DNA of 64,000 bases, taken from NCBI RefSeq assembly GCF_003255815.1, contig NC_037673.1, positions 157,427,732 through 157,491,731 of the forward strand, read 5' to 3'. This document shows positions 23,986 through 34,998 of the stretch, piece by piece. The first letter of the stretch is position 1, and each line of letters starts with the position of its first letter. The stretch is from Theropithecus gelada (taxonomy: Eukaryota; Chordata; Mammalia; Primates; Cercopithecidae). The notes beneath the pieces were generated by a model. It ran no database searches and was not told the origin of the DNA. It saw only the letters and a list, made by a program, of their open reading frames with translations. The translations under genes were made by a program, and so were the position numbers.

Positions 23986-24030
23986 GGATCTTCACAATCT
24001 GGACATGGATGCAAGATAGGTGCACCGTCC

Positions 24031-24167
24031 TGACAAGGTACACGGTATCACATTACTAAGCTAAAGATCTCTCTATAGATATATATTTCCCTGTGTGCGT
24101 GCGTGTGTGTGTGTTTACGTTTCACATTACCTACAATATATATTTCAGCTAATGTGATACCTTGTCA
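24031..24167. repeat. Imperfect inverted repeat around a TG-rich loop
   Basis: TGACAAGGTA at 24031-24040 pairs with TACCTTGTCA at 24158-24167. After a 7-base insertion on the left, TCACATTA at 24048-24055 pairs with TAATGTGA at 24150-24157. The loop holds a short (TG)n at about 24094-24115. Could be the remains of a small DNA transposon or a local inverted duplication; no family recognised. Confidence 0.6.
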
Positions 24168-24479
24168 AGACTGTGTGCCCAACTTGCAATACATATTTTA
24201 GGCAAAATAGATATTTTGCCAACATCAGCACGAGTGAAGGAAAGGGATGAGCAGATTCTTGAATTATGTACAATAATGCATCTATAATGTTCTGAAGAGC
24301 GGTTGGCACAAAGCAAGGGCTGTACAAATGACAGCTATTATAATCATAGGAATGTGGGGGCTGGTGGCGCTTCTGTTGCCAACATTAACCATGTGTTTAT
24401 TTTCACGGAGACCTTATGCTTCCCGTAGGTGCCAGCATAAGACAGCGTGGCTTCACTTGGCGCCTGACGGTGAAGTGTG

Positions 24480-24600
24480 AGAAGCATAGAATGATAGCTG
24501 GAAGGGGACAAGGGGATTCGGAGAATTTTGAAACAAACTCTAGCTATTTTGCAAATGGGGAGACTGAGTCCCAAAGAGAAGAGGAGATTCTTTAAGGCTA
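24480..24600 (-). repeat. MIR/MIR3-like fragment
   Basis: CATAGAATGATAGCTGGAAGGGGACAAGG, then TTTTGCAAATGGGGAGACTGAGTCCCAAAGAGAAGAGG, has the same order as the 22670 copy. Confidence 0.5.
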
Positions 24601-24649
24601 TTCAATGAGTGAGAAAATATATACAGTTTAAACAAGCTGGAAGAAAGAT

Positions 24650-24870
24650 TAGAGCTAGCAGTTATTGAACAGTAACTCTGGACTGGGTATTATACCAAGC
24701 CCTTACAACAACCCTACTATTTATATACTACTGCGCTGTTAGTCCCATTTTACAGCTAAGTAAGCTGAGGCTCAGGGAGTTTAAGAAACCAGCCTAATGT
24801 CAGACAGCTAGTTTGGTACTAGAGTTTGTGTTCTTGTGCTCTTGACTACTACATTATATTGTATATGCAA
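24650..24870 (-). mobile_element. MIR
   Basis: Antisense MIR with nearly all landmarks: GGTATTATACCAAGCCCTTACAACAACCC, TCCCATTTTACAGCTAAGTAAGCTGAGGCTCAGGGAG, TGTCAGACAGCTAGTTTGG and TGTGCTCTTGACTACTACATTATATTG. Confidence 0.85.
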
Positions 24871-24949
24871 CTTTTCCTCATAGAATTGTAGGTAAGGGGG
24901 ATTTAATTTATATTCAGGGAGATTTAATTTATATTCAGCCTTGTGGAAT

Positions 24950-25380
24950 AGCCCAATTTTGCATTTAAGATTCAGATGGGCCTGAGTTTAATCCAGGCTC
25001 TGCCATTTAATAGCTCTGCTGTTGGCCTGGGGGCAAGTTATTCATCTCCTTGAGTCCTGGGTTCCTCAGGTATAAGATAAGACAATCTGTGTCCCATAGA
25101 GCTGCTGAGAAAATTAAACAGCAAGCATAGCCTAGTGCCTGAGACAGCTAGTCTGACTCATAGCTCTACCACTGAAACTGTATGTGACATATTTTATAAC
25201 TTATGTGGGTCCTCAATTTCCTCATCTGCAACAGGTTAAATAATAAGACCTTTGCATGGTGGGCTTGCAATAAGTAATTTGTAATAAGTAAAAGATCATT
25301 TATGTAAAGCACTCAACACGAGCCCTAGGACTCAATGAGTGCTTCCTAAATGTTAGCTAGGATTGCTATTACAATATGCT
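24950..25380 (+). mobile_element. Two adjacent sense MIRs
   Basis: First copy about 24950-25140: CAGATGGGCCTGAGTTTAATCCAGGCTCTGCCATTTAATAGCTCTG to GCTGCTGAGAAAATTAAACAG. Second copy about 25150-25380: CTCATAGCTCTACCACTGAAACTGTATGTGAC to TGTAAAGCACTCAACACGAGCCCTAGGACTC. Both are diverged. 25381-26215 holds nothing recognised. Confidence 0.7.
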
Positions 25381-26180
25381 AAAAAATAATAACCCAACTG
25401 TAGCATATAACACATTGCAAACAGCCAATAAATGTTATTAAATGCATGATAAACTGAGTTCTTTTGTAAAATATTAAAAAACATAAGTATTTATGCTGAG
25501 CCTCTGTTTCAAACCTACCTGCTTTCACTGGAATGAAAAAAAACCCCTGTGTCTGGAGTAAGAGAAAGGATGGAGAGAGAGCTAAGAGAGAAATGGGACA
25601 ATTTTATTTACCCAAAGACTTACAAATCTCCAGAGACCTGCCCATGCCCTTCTTCCGCTTTCTCTGCACTCCCTCCATTTTCCTGCTATCATACAAGGAA
25701 ACCTGCCCCAAGAAGGTATGACTTTTAGATTTTAGATTTTGAATATCAAAAGCTGGGAAAGATAGGTCCTGAGGGAAAATAGAAAACAGCTTCAATTTTC
25801 CAAGAACTTAGAAGGGATTAGGTACTAAGCAAGGCACGTTAACGTTGTAAAATATTCTTCTACCTTTCTTGTTAACGTGTGACCATGGAAGTAGATTGTG
25901 TTTGGACCTTTGAGACATTTCACTATAGAGGGAGCTTCAAGTACAGGAATCTATTCAGAAGCAGCCTCTGGGAAAACATCAACCAACCAGTTCACTCTCC
26001 ATACCCTATGCTACTCAAGTTCTCCTGGGCCAAAAAGGGGTTCCACAGACCCCAAGGAGCAATTTTCAGGTTTTTCTATAATCCTTTAAACACTTTGGAA
26101 GGAGGAGTCGGTAGAAGGTATCTTCAGGTCAATTGGTATTGTTTCCTCTCGCCTCTTTCCTGTCATAGGACTTTGGTTTA

Positions 26181-26196
26181 TTAACATTAATGTTAA
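26181..26196. repeat. 16-bp perfect palindrome
   Basis: TTAACATTAATGTTAA reads the same on both strands. AT-rich palindromes of this size arise by chance fairly often in a 64-kb window. Confidence 0.6.
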
Positions 26197-26219
26197 ACTG
26201 TAGACATTTGGCAGACACT

Positions 26220-26940
26220 GTAGATGAGCAGATCTATACACCCATCTCTACTTCTTCTCCTTTACTTAAATATACCAAAGAGTATCTAGAAACCTAAAGG
26301 AATTTCCCAGGATCTCTTGCTGCCAGGAGTAGCCATGAGGTACAATTTTGCCCAGTGAAATATAATGGAGGTCTGTCGGTACCCAGTACTGCCTTTCCTT
26401 CTTTCTTCCTCCTGCTCAACATGGAGTGGTCATCTTGTGACGATAAGGTATGGGGATGAGAAGCCCATGTGCTAAGGGTGGCAGAGAGGAAAGACAGAAA
26501 GCATGGGCCCTTGAAGGCATCATTGAGTCAATGTACCAACTGGCTGCTTCTCTCTGCACTTTTAAGCCACTGTAATTGGGTCTTGTTTGACCTGTATGGG
26601 ACTTATTCCTAACTAATACAGTGAATGGGTATTTGTTATTTGTGGCCACTCAGGCTCCACTCCCTCCTAGATTTATTTTAAAAGAACAACCTCTTTCCTC
26701 TGTGGAGCCCTGGGGAAGGAAGACTGTCAAAATAGTCAGCCTTCAGTTTGGCAAAGGGTTGGCACTAATCAAATCGTTTTCTGTAATTCCTGCCATGGAG
26801 CCGTAGTTTCCTTTTATAATCTGGTTCTTCAGTCTTCATGTAGGTTCAATAAAAGCTACCCCAGATCTTTCTAATAAATTTCATATTTTCTAGATAAAGC
26901 CTGTTTCTGTTGCCTGTGGCCAAGGAACCCTAATTGATAT
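26220..26940 (+). repeat. Two probable ancient LTR-like fragments
   Basis: A first block (about 26220-26625) ends TTTTAAGCCACTGTAATTGGGTCTTG...TTCCTAACTAATACAG, a tail shared by old MaLR/ERV-L-type LTRs. A second block (about 26690-26940) ends with TTTCTGTTGCCTGTGGCCAAGGAACCCTAATTGATATA, again LTR-like. No matching internal region or clean 5-bp duplication was seen, so the assignment is tentative. Confidence 0.4.
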
Positions 26941-27036
26941 ATTTTTTTAAATCCACACAACATTGATACTGAATAGTTTCTGCCAGCCAGGCAATGTACT
27001 AAATGCTAAACTCTTTACCTGCATTATCCTATGCAA

Positions 27037-27322
27037 TTTTTTTTTTTTTTTTTTGAGATAGGTTCTGTTGCCCAGGCTAGAGTGCAGTGGTATGATCAAA
27101 TGCAGCTTCCATTTCCAGGCTTAAGCAATCCTCCCACCTCAGGCTCTTGAGTGGGATTACAGGTGTGTGTGACTGCACCCAGCTAATTTTTAATTTTTTT
27201 TGTAGACACAGGATCTCACTATGTTGCCCAGGCTGATCTCAAACTCCTGGGCTCAAGCAATCCTCTTGCTTTGGCCTCCCAAGACGTTGGGATTACAGGC
27301 ATGAGCCACCACTGCATTGGGC
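27037..27322 (-). mobile_element. Old Alu (AluJ-like)
   Basis: Antisense Alu with an 18-T start, GTTGCCCAGGCTAGAGTGC, ATGTTGCCCAGGCTGATCTCAAACTCCTGGGCTC and a diverged end CACTGCATTGGG. Flanks ATGCAATTT / ATGTAATTC look like an eroded target-site duplication. Inserted into the MIR. Confidence 0.85.
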
Positions 27323-27454
27323 CCCATGTAATTCTCACAAACTCCAAACAGTAGAAACTATTAAATCCATTGCAAAGTTGAGCAAACTGAGACTTAAAGA
27401 GGTTGAGTGATCTCTCCAATGTCAGCAGCAAAAAGTGTCTGTGGCAGAGATAGT

Positions 27455-27765
27455 ACTTGCCAAATATCCATGTGCTACTTGGTATTTTTCAGCCTCCTTG
27501 CATTTAGGTTGGTCCTTGTGACATATAAGTGATGGCTACATGTCCCACTCCCAGGCTGAGCAGCTCAAAGCTGGTGCGCTTCCTCCATCTCTCATGCTCT
27601 GCCTCAGTGATCTTGGAGAGCTTCGAGGATGACTTGGCTACAGGTTGGATGATGGTCTCCCAACTTAAACAGGACTATGACGCAGGGAGGAGTAAACCAC
27701 TACCCAATAAACCCCTGGGAGTTCAGAGTTTGTCTGTTGTGCATTAGAGTTAATTATCCTGACCC
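27455..27765 (+). repeat. Ancient repeat inserted in the MIR
   Basis: About 310 bp starting CCAAATATCCATGTGCTACTTGG and ending near TTGTCTGTTGTGCATTAGAGTTAATTATCCTGACCC. GCAGAGATAGTACTTG before it and GCAGGGCTAGAATTTG after it match at 12 of 16 positions, which could be an eroded duplication. Family uncertain (DNA transposon or LTR). Confidence 0.4.
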
Positions 27766-27830
27766 ATGCATTAGCAGGGCTAGAATTTGAAATCATTTCT
27801 AGCTCATTACACTATGTGCTATCTTTTTAC

Positions 27831-28635
27831 AAACAACACGGAACTAAAACAGGAAATGACATCTACAAAACAAAAAAGAAATGACACTTTTGAGCCCACA
27901 AGTCCTTGCCTGGTTCTCTCTCAATTTTCCCTTTGTTTTCCTGCTTTGGATTCAGGCCTATGGAGATCTCCCTAGCGTGATGATGAAATAATCATACAAG
28001 ACAATAATTGATATTAGAAAAACCTCCTCTGCCACTTATTGAATGTCCACTGGCACACAGTCTTTGAACTAGTAAGTGAAAGACTATGGATTCAAACTAT
28101 GGAAGACCCGATTTCAAAGCTCATACCCAGACTCCAAATGTTTGTGTTTCCTGAGTGAGCTGCTCATCTGCTACCGAGGGATTGGGATCAAGTGACATTG
28201 CTTACTTTTTTGCTTCCTCCCTCTCTCCCACAGAGATCTCATCTCCAAGAGGACCCTGGGGCCAGCCAGGTTTGAGGATCACTTACTCTGCCCTCAGCAG
28301 GAACACAGTGGTGATCTGAAAGGCATGGAGGCTGAAAGCAGAGAACATCCCTGGTCACCTCCTAGCTCCCGGCATGAGGAGATTGTAGTTATCATCATGA
28401 TAATGATTTTGCTAATTTTATTCCATCCATCCTCATCCCTCTGCTGAGAGGGGAGCAGGCTGTACAGTTTGATGCTTATTATTCCCTTCTCATCATCAAC
28501 ATTCCTTCTGTCCTCTCATCAAATCTAACCTTCTGCTAGCCTTCATGTCCTCCAAGTTCTGACCCTAACTTCCTTATTCCTACCCACCACCCTCTGCATG
28601 AGGTAGTGATCTAAATTTAGTTCACTACATTAACT
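27831..28635. other. Unassigned sequence with a strong splice-acceptor look-alike
   Basis: TTGCTTCCTCCCTCTCTCCCACAG at about 28210-28233 is an excellent 3' splice-site match (long pyrimidine tract plus CAG). The frame beginning at 28235 stays open for about 70 codons. No donor site, homology or conserved protein feature was recognised, so I do not call an exon. Confidence 0.35.
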
Positions 28636-28639
28636 ATTA

Positions 28640-28870
28640 ATCAAATATCTCCTATGTGCCAGGTACTGTGTGAGGCTCTGGGGAATGAATGGTGGATATA
28701 ACAGATACGGCACCTGCTCACCTTAAGTGGCCTATGATTTTATCGGGGGTCAGACACAGAAAGACAATTTCAATGAAGTATGATGAAGGCTCTGATAGAG
28801 AAAGGCAGGCACTGAGGCCCAGATGGCACTTCAGCCCAGACTATGAGGAAGGGTGTTCTTCTCAGTACTA
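28640..28870 (+). repeat. Ancient interspersed repeat (L1M-like tail)
   Basis: ATCAAATATCTCCTATGTGCCAGGTACTGTGTGAGGCTCTGGGG, TGGCCTATGATTTTATCGGGGGTCAGACACAGAAAGACAA. Same class as 5760. 28871-29570 holds nothing recognised. Confidence 0.5.
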
Positions 28871-29574
28871 TAAGAAGCTGATGTATCTGACAAAGAATTC
28901 AAAACATTGATGGAAGGTAAGACACAGCCAATGCTGCTTTTGTTTGTTTGTTTTTTGAATTATTGGTTCCCAAACAGGACGTGCAGCTGCTGGAGACTCC
29001 TTTACACAGATACTGTGCCTAGAGAAATCTGATATTAGAGCTTTGGTTATCACATAGCACACTGGTTTCTCCATCAGGTATGCCATGGGATGGTCCCTGA
29101 CCACACATTAGCAGAGGAACACTTTGGAGGGCTTTGAGGCTTTTGCAGAACCATTTCTTAAGATGGTAAGTTTCCTGAATGCAGGAGCAGGATCCTGTTA
29201 GATATAGAAGGTAACTGTGTATTTACCAATGGAATGGCAATAGAGACAGCTGAGGAGCTGATGTGCAGAGCCACCCACTGGATCTTGTTTCTATTTTTAC
29301 AATTTCAATATTTCAGTAACTAATGTTTACTTAAATAATGTGGAATCACTTCTGTTTTTTCTTTTGTTTATAAAGCAGCTAAGTGACGATAATATATTCA
29401 TCTCTAATTAGGAAGGAAATAATACATTAGGAGAAAGGACTCGAGAAAAATCGTAACTGCAGAGAGTGCGGGGCAGTGTTAGTTTCCATCTCCAAGGCCT
29501 CTGCTGACCGACATGGAAGCTGCCGGTTGCAGGCAGCTCAGTAAAGCAGAACAACTGTCAGGAGGTGAAGAGAT

Positions 29575-29690
29575 CCAATTTCCAAAATCATGGAGTGTTT
29601 CCATGACCTTGAAGAAGCCACTTCACCTTTGAGCTTTAGTTCCTGAGTTTGTTAAAGGCAGGAGTTGGGTGAATTAAAATATAGAGACTC
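29575..29690 (+). mobile_element. MIR fragment
   Basis: CCATGACCTTGAAGAAGCCACTTCACCTTTGAGCTTTAGTTCCTGAG corresponds to the MIR core and 3' half. Confidence 0.55.
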
Positions 29691-29694
29691 CTCA

Positions 29695-30150
29695 TGAAGT
29701 CCCATATGATCAGGTCTCTGCTCATTTCTCTTCTTATCCCACCCCTCCCTTCTCCTTGTCCACTAAGCTCCATCCACACTCTGTCCTGACTCTTCAGAAG
29801 CCTGTATCAGGGCCTTTGTGTTTGCTCTCGTTACTTCCTGAGTTGCTCCGCTTTCCTTTTCAAGATAAGACTGGTTCCTTTTGCATTCAGGTTTCAGCTC
29901 AGACAGCTTTTCCCCTGATTCTCTTAGCTAAAACAGTCCTCCCCGGTACTACTGAATCACTTGTTTCATATTATTCATAGTATGCATCACTTTCTGACAT
30001 CTCCTATTTGTATGCATATTCTCAATCTCTTTCCACCAGAAGGATAGCTCCCTGAGAGCAGGGACTCAGTCAATTTCATTTAATGCTCCAACCCCTATAT
30101 CGAGAACAAAGACTGGCACATAGTATGTGCTCAGTAAATGTCAAACAGCC
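29695..30150 (+). mobile_element. L2 3' region
   Basis: Well-kept order: CCATATGATCAGGTCTCTGCTC, TCAGGGCCTTTGTGTTTGCTCTC, TTCAGGTTTCAGCTCAGACAGC, AGGATAGCTCCCTGAGAGCAGGGACTC, ACTGGCACATAGTATGTGCTCAGTAAATG. Non-coding relic. 30151-30458 holds nothing recognised. Confidence 0.88.
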
Positions 30151-30458
30151 AACTGAATAATAAAAATAACAACGAGTACTTGTATGAGTCTCTGCAATTT
30201 TCAAAATACTCTGCAAAGTTTAGTCTCATTCAGGCTTCACTATCCTGTCAGTTAAGCAAAAATCACTATTTCATCACCAAGACTAAATTATTTTACTATT
30301 AAGATAATCAGTTCAGTAATTTGTGATGCTATGAAAAGGGGAAGAAACACTATATTTAATGTGCTTACAAATTTTAAGGCTGGATCTGATTAAGAAACAT
30401 CAATGGTTAAAAAAGTACATACATGACTCAGAATCAAGAAAATTTCATGAATAATACC

Positions 30459-30847
30459 TGCTATGGTTTGGATATTGTTTGTATGGCCCTACCAAGTTTC
30501 ATCTTAAAATGTGATCCTCAATATTAGGGGTGGGGCCTGGGGTGAGAAGATCTCTCATGAAGGTTGGTGTCTTTTTCCTGAGAGTAAATTCTTACTCTTA
30601 GTTCCCACAGAGAACTAGTTGTTGAAAAGAATCTTTCTTCTTCTTTCTCACCTCCTGTTTCATCAGGTGATCTGCGCACACCAGTTCTCCTTCACCTCCT
30701 GCTGTGAGTGCCTGAGTCCTTGGCCAGAAGCAAATGCTGGTGCCATGCTTCACGTATATCCTGCAGTATTGTGAGCCAAATAAATCTCTTTTCTTTATAA
30801 ATGACCCACCCTCAGGTGGGTCATAGCAACGCAAACAAACTAAGACA
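30459..30847 (+). mobile_element. Solo LTR of MaLR type (MST family)
   Basis: Starts TGCTATGGTTTGGATATTG and ends GCAACGCAAACAAACTAAGACA, with GGTGGGGCCTGGGGTG, CTCACCTCCTG...CATCAGGTGATCTG, and the polyadenylation signal in GAGCCAAATAAATCTCTTTTC. These landmarks are those of MST LTRs (ERVL-MaLR). Flanking 5-mers ATACC and ATGCC match at four of five positions, as expected for the 5-bp duplication of this group. No internal region: a recombined solo LTR. Confidence 0.88.
30801..30824. repeat. Perfect 10-bp stem hairpin inside the MST LTR
   Basis: ATGACCCACC, loop CTCA, GGTGGGTCAT. It lies just downstream of the LTR polyadenylation signal and looks like a copy-specific change: MST elements usually read AATTACCCAGCCTCAGGTAT there. 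Confidence 0.7.
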
Positions 30848-31640
30848 ATGCCAATTTAAAAAATTGAGGAGAAATGTTTCCAATGGCCTGAAGCTGGCCA
30901 ATGATAAAGGCTGACTTTCAAACTACCTTTTTTTCTGGTGGCTTTGGCGTCCCAGGTGTATTGGTCGTTACTAGCCTAATCTCCATTACCTTCCTTTTCA
31001 TGGCTCAGAGGACAAAGGAGATACAACTCAAAATTAACTCTGCTATACCTTGGACATTCTTGGAATTCTAAAGTCATTCTCCCTCATCTCTGCCTCTACA
31101 TACCCCAGGTTTTAAGACAATAACTGAGAACTAAAAAGGATAAACACGAACTTCAACTGACCCAAAATATTTGGTGGGAGAAAAGAACTCAAATAGAATT
31201 ACGAAGGAAGACTGTGGCTTCTGTTCACCAAATGCGGCCAGGGTGCTTGAGTACAGAGCTGGGTGGAGGTAGGAGGCTAGGCTAGATGCCTCTCAAGGTA
31301 ATTTCTAATCCTCAACTATGGTTTTGGTTGGGGAGAAGAGTGAACGTGCTCAGGCACAGTGAAATTTTACCCCAAGCATGTATGAGTCTGCAGCATTGAT
31401 AGCCTATGAAATTATATATCTAGGTCCTAAGAAATGGAAGATATATTTCCTGCAACAGGACTTACGATAATAAAGTTTCTTTGCAGGAGATCTGAGAGGG
31501 CAGGAAGGTCATCAGAGGATTATACACTTATGGATGAAATTCACCTGCAGGGACCATCTCACCCAGCCTGGTTATTGTAGATACAAAACATATGATAGTA
31601 TTGCTCCTACCTTATCCATGAGGCAACAGCAACCTGCTTG
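30848..31640. other. Unassigned sequence
   Basis: No gene or repeat recognised on either strand. Confidence 0.4.
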
Positions 31641-31990
31641 TTAAACATGATGATGCAAGTAGAAATCTTAGACCGGTGTCTGGCAAATAGTAAGTGTGAA
31701 AATATTTTGGTTAATGTCATGATTATTATATTCTAAGTTGACAAATATTTAAATAAACATTTTGCTATGTGCAAAGACTTAAGAATACAAAGTAAAAGTA
31801 GCCACTGCTAAGGAGCTTGCACTCCAGTAGAGAGAGAGATTACATCTATAGGTGTTGAAAGGGTCTGTGTAAGAAGTGGCTATGGGTGGAAAGGGGACAG
31901 GCAGAACTTTTGTATTCAGCATAACTATTACACTTGGGTTCTCACGAGGTAGATCTAAATAAAGGTCAATTAGGAAATTGGAATACAATA
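31641..31990 (+). repeat. MIR tail followed by ancient L1M-like repeat
   Basis: AGACCGGTGTCTGGCAAATAGTAAGTG is the MIR 3' end (to about 31740). From about 31745, AACATTTTGCTATGTGCAAAGACTTAAGAATACAAAGTAAAAG and AAGGAGCTTGCACTCCAGTAGAGAGAGAGATTACATC belong to the ancient class seen at 5760. Confidence 0.45.
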
Positions 31991-32078
31991 ATGAAGAGTA
32001 AGTTACCCAAGGAAGTATGAGACATTGAGGTGAAAATGATCATTTGTAATTTTTAAGATTTTAGAAATATATTAAATA

Positions 32079-32420
32079 TTTAGTGGCTCATGCCTATAAT
32101 CCCAGCACTTTGGGAGACTGAGGAGGGTGGATCACTTGAGGCCAGGAGTTTGAGACCAGCCTGGCCAATATGGGGAAACCCTGTTTCTACAAAACAACAA
32201 CAACAACAACAACAAGAACAACTTAGCAGAGCATGGTGGTGCACACTTGTAATCCCAGCTACTTGGGAGGCCGACACAAGAGAATCACTTGAACCTGGGA
32301 GGTGGAGGTTGCAGTGAACTGAGATCACGCCACTGCACTCCAGCCTGGCCAACAGAGTAAGTCACTGTCTCAAAAGAAAGGAAGGAAGGAAAAGAAAAGA
32401 AAAGAAAAGAAAGAAAGAAG
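32079..32420 (+). mobile_element. Alu (AluS-like), 5'-truncated, with expanded linker and tail
   Basis: Begins inside the element at AGTGGCTCATGCCTATAATCCC. The middle A-rich linker has become (CAA)n at about 32192-32216, and the tail a GAAAGGAAGGAAGGAAAAGAAAAG tetranucleotide/pentanucleotide array at 32372-32420. No convincing target-site duplication. Open frames through it are Alu, not protein. Confidence 0.88.
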
Positions 32421-33995
32421 TATGTTAAATAATTGTGCTTTCCCTACCACTGGGTAGATAGTTGAGCGGGGCTGTCTATCTGGCATGCCATACTTCCCTG
32501 TGTTCTCTGTAGGCTCAATAATAGAGTTCATATAATTCAGAAGTTGTGTTCCCCTGCTTCTTTGACAAATAGGTATTTAAAAAGACAGTACTGCAAGGGA
32601 GAGAATGGTGTTGAGGCCACTGGCCTCGTGGGACAAGAGGACATGCCGGCCATGACTCAATTACAGAGCAGTGTCCCGATGTTTCTCATGTAATAGTCAT
32701 TCTGCAGATTGTGACACCTTTTCCAATATCATTGAAACACCTAACTTCGTTAAATGAGGCAACAAGAGCCCTTTCTAATAGGGCTCCAGGTAGCTAAACA
32801 GATGAAAGAGCTCTTTCCTCTTCTTTTATGGAAACTAGAATGGGAATTAAGAGATTCAAGTTCTGGTCCCAGCTCTGTGTTTTCTGCAGCCCTCAGCAAC
32901 ACTGAACCACACTGTGAAACTCAGTAGGACCGGCTGCTCCCTGTTGCCCTTCTACTTCTAAAATCCCAGGAGCTAAGATTTGATGGAGAAAGTAAGATGC
33001 TAGAGAGATTCTCTTCTGGCTTCTATTATTTCCTTTCCTCCTTCAGAATTTTGTTGGATCATGGAGGCCACACTGGCACTAGAAGCATTCATTATGGGAC
33101 TGCAGCCTCATAGAGCCAGCTTTGGGAAAATAAAAACATCGTATACCTAGTATTTGCATTCACAGGTGTCCTCCCTGAGCTCATTATCCCCAGTTCATCC
33201 ATTATCTTCTTCACCTCTATCTACTCAGCCCAAATCTCCCATCCTAATTTGGTTGTGCAACTCATTTCTCTAATTTCCCTCCGACTAAAGGCTCCTAAGA
33301 AGAAAGTGCTGGCAAAAAAGCTGATGGCATTTGAAGAACCTCAGTGTTCTGTCTCCGCTATGTATGCTTTATGCTCTTGCACTTTTTATGGGGTTGAAAA
33401 CCTCACACTGATAGCAACGAGTTATTCAGGGCATGCAGTGTTACTGGGCCTGGGTGTAATGTAAATGGAATTATTTGCCATGGAAATACCCAGTCCAATC
33501 TCTTAGCAAATTGCAATTCCTGAAACTAGGTCCCTTTGGAAGGGGCTTAAATAAATGTATATCTTGTTTGAGAGATTTGCAGCAATTCAAGAAAAATATT
33601 GGGTTCTCTCTAATATGAAAGTAGATTGCCCTTGTTCAATGTGTCATAAAATTTAATTAACAATCATTTATCATAATTTGTTAATTACCAAATTGTTCAC
33701 TGTTTGACAGGTTAGGTTGAAAAAGTAAAATTATTCAGGGTAGATTGCAAAGTAGTTGTCACTTCAATATATATGTCTACATATGTGTGTGTTTATGTAT
33801 ATGTATATTTATGGAACAAAATTGAGGCTTCTTTATACTTTGCATGGATAGGTAAACAACTATTTGCTAAACTAAGCTTTCTTCTATGTCGAGAACTGTG
33901 TTAGAACCAATGCCAAAGAGGTCATAAAACACCACCCTATTCTAAAGAAAGTGTATAAGTCTAATTGAGGAGTTACGTACCTATAAACATGAACC
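32421..33995. other. Mostly unassigned sequence
   Basis: Nothing recognised apart from a weak sense MIR-like patch at 32820-32990 (AGATTCAAGTTCTGGTCCCAGCTCTGTG), an ATATGT-rich stretch at about 33765-33815, and an L1M-like patch at 33880-33960. No exon supported. Confidence 0.4.
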
Positions 33996-34000
33996 AACTA

Positions 34001-34339
34001 TAGTCAACCCTCGGCATCCATGTGAGATTAGTTCTAGGCCCCTCAATTCCCTGTAGATACTAAAATCTGTGGATGCCCAAGTCTCTGAAATAAAATGGTA
34101 TAGCATTTGAATATAACCTACCTATATCCTCTTGTATAAATCATCTCTAGATTGCTTGTAATATCTGATATGATGCAAATGTTATCTAAATAGTTGTTTT
34201 ACTGTTTTGTTTTGTTTTTGTATCATTTGTCCTTGCTGTATTGTATTTTTTATTGTTTCCGTTTTTCTTCCTGAGTATTTTTAAATTCAAGGTTGGCTAA
34301 TTCGTGGATGTGGAACCTGCGTATGTAGAGGGCTGATTA
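34001..34339 (+). mobile_element. MER2 (Tigger/pogo-type DNA transposon)
   Basis: TAGTCAACCCTCGGCATCC at the left end and GTAGAGGGCTGATTA at the right are the degraded terminal inverted repeats. Inside are GATACTAAAATCTGTGGATGCCCAAGTCTCTGAAATAAAATGG and ATATAACCTACCTATATCC. TA flanks both sides (33999-34000 and 34340-34341), the Tigger target duplication. Same family and strand as 6844. Confidence 0.88.
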
Positions 34340-34724
34340 TAGATGAAAACTAGAAGGCTATAAGTAGGCAAGATCATAGGCCCAGGTACTAACTATGCAG
34401 ATATTCAGGGAAAGAAGTTACCAACATGAGATGGAGGAGGTAGACTTTCTGCAATTTTAATAAAAGTTTGAGGAAGTTGCTCAGTGCTCCGTTTCAAAGG
34501 ACCATGAGAAAAATTCCTTTCTGTGTTCAGATCTAGGAAGATGCCTGCCTCTCCTGAAAAACAGCATAACAACTATAATTCTGGGCAAGGCTTGTGGCAG
34601 GTATTTCGCAAAGCCTGGAAGAAGGTTCACTTGAGGCTGGAGAAGCACAAGGTGGAGACCACTTTAGGGGCTTAGAAGTGGGATTTTACAAAGACCACAG
34701 TGCCTGCGATAGTAAAGGAAGTGC

Positions 34725-34820
34725 CCTGAATTCAGAATCAGGAGTCCTGGGTTCTCATGCCAGCCTCACAAGTAACTCCCTCCTTGAATGAATCACTAAA
34801 CCATTTTCAAATCATATTAA
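34725..34820 (+). mobile_element. MIR fragment
   Basis: TTCAGAATCAGGAGTCCTGGGTTCTCATGCCAGCCTCACAAGTAACTCCC matches the start of the MIR core. 34340-34724 and 34821-34998 hold nothing else recognised. Confidence 0.5.
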
Positions 34821-34998
34821 ATTATGCCTTTAAAAGTTTTTCAAAAATATGATGAAATAACATTTGAAGGTGGGGAAGTTGTTTGAAGTTTGCGCCATAG
34901 GGGAGTCACCTCCCTGGATATCTAGGGAAGGAGAACTCACAAAAAGACAGGATGAGGTATTCTCCCTATAGTTTCTCCCTGGGCTCTGAAGCACGTTG

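Larger units (their letters stand above)
26965..27830 (-). mobile_element. MIR broken by two later insertions
   Basis: Antisense MIR begins at CCAGCCAGGCAATGTACTAAATGC, is cut by the Alu at 27037, continues at 27323-27453 (AATTCTCACAAACTCC, AAGTTGAGCAAACTGAGACTTAAAGAGG), is cut again by a block of about 310 bp, and ends at about 27766-27830 (AGCAGGGCTAGAATTTGAAATCATTTC, CATTACACTATGTGCTATC). Confidence 0.65.
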
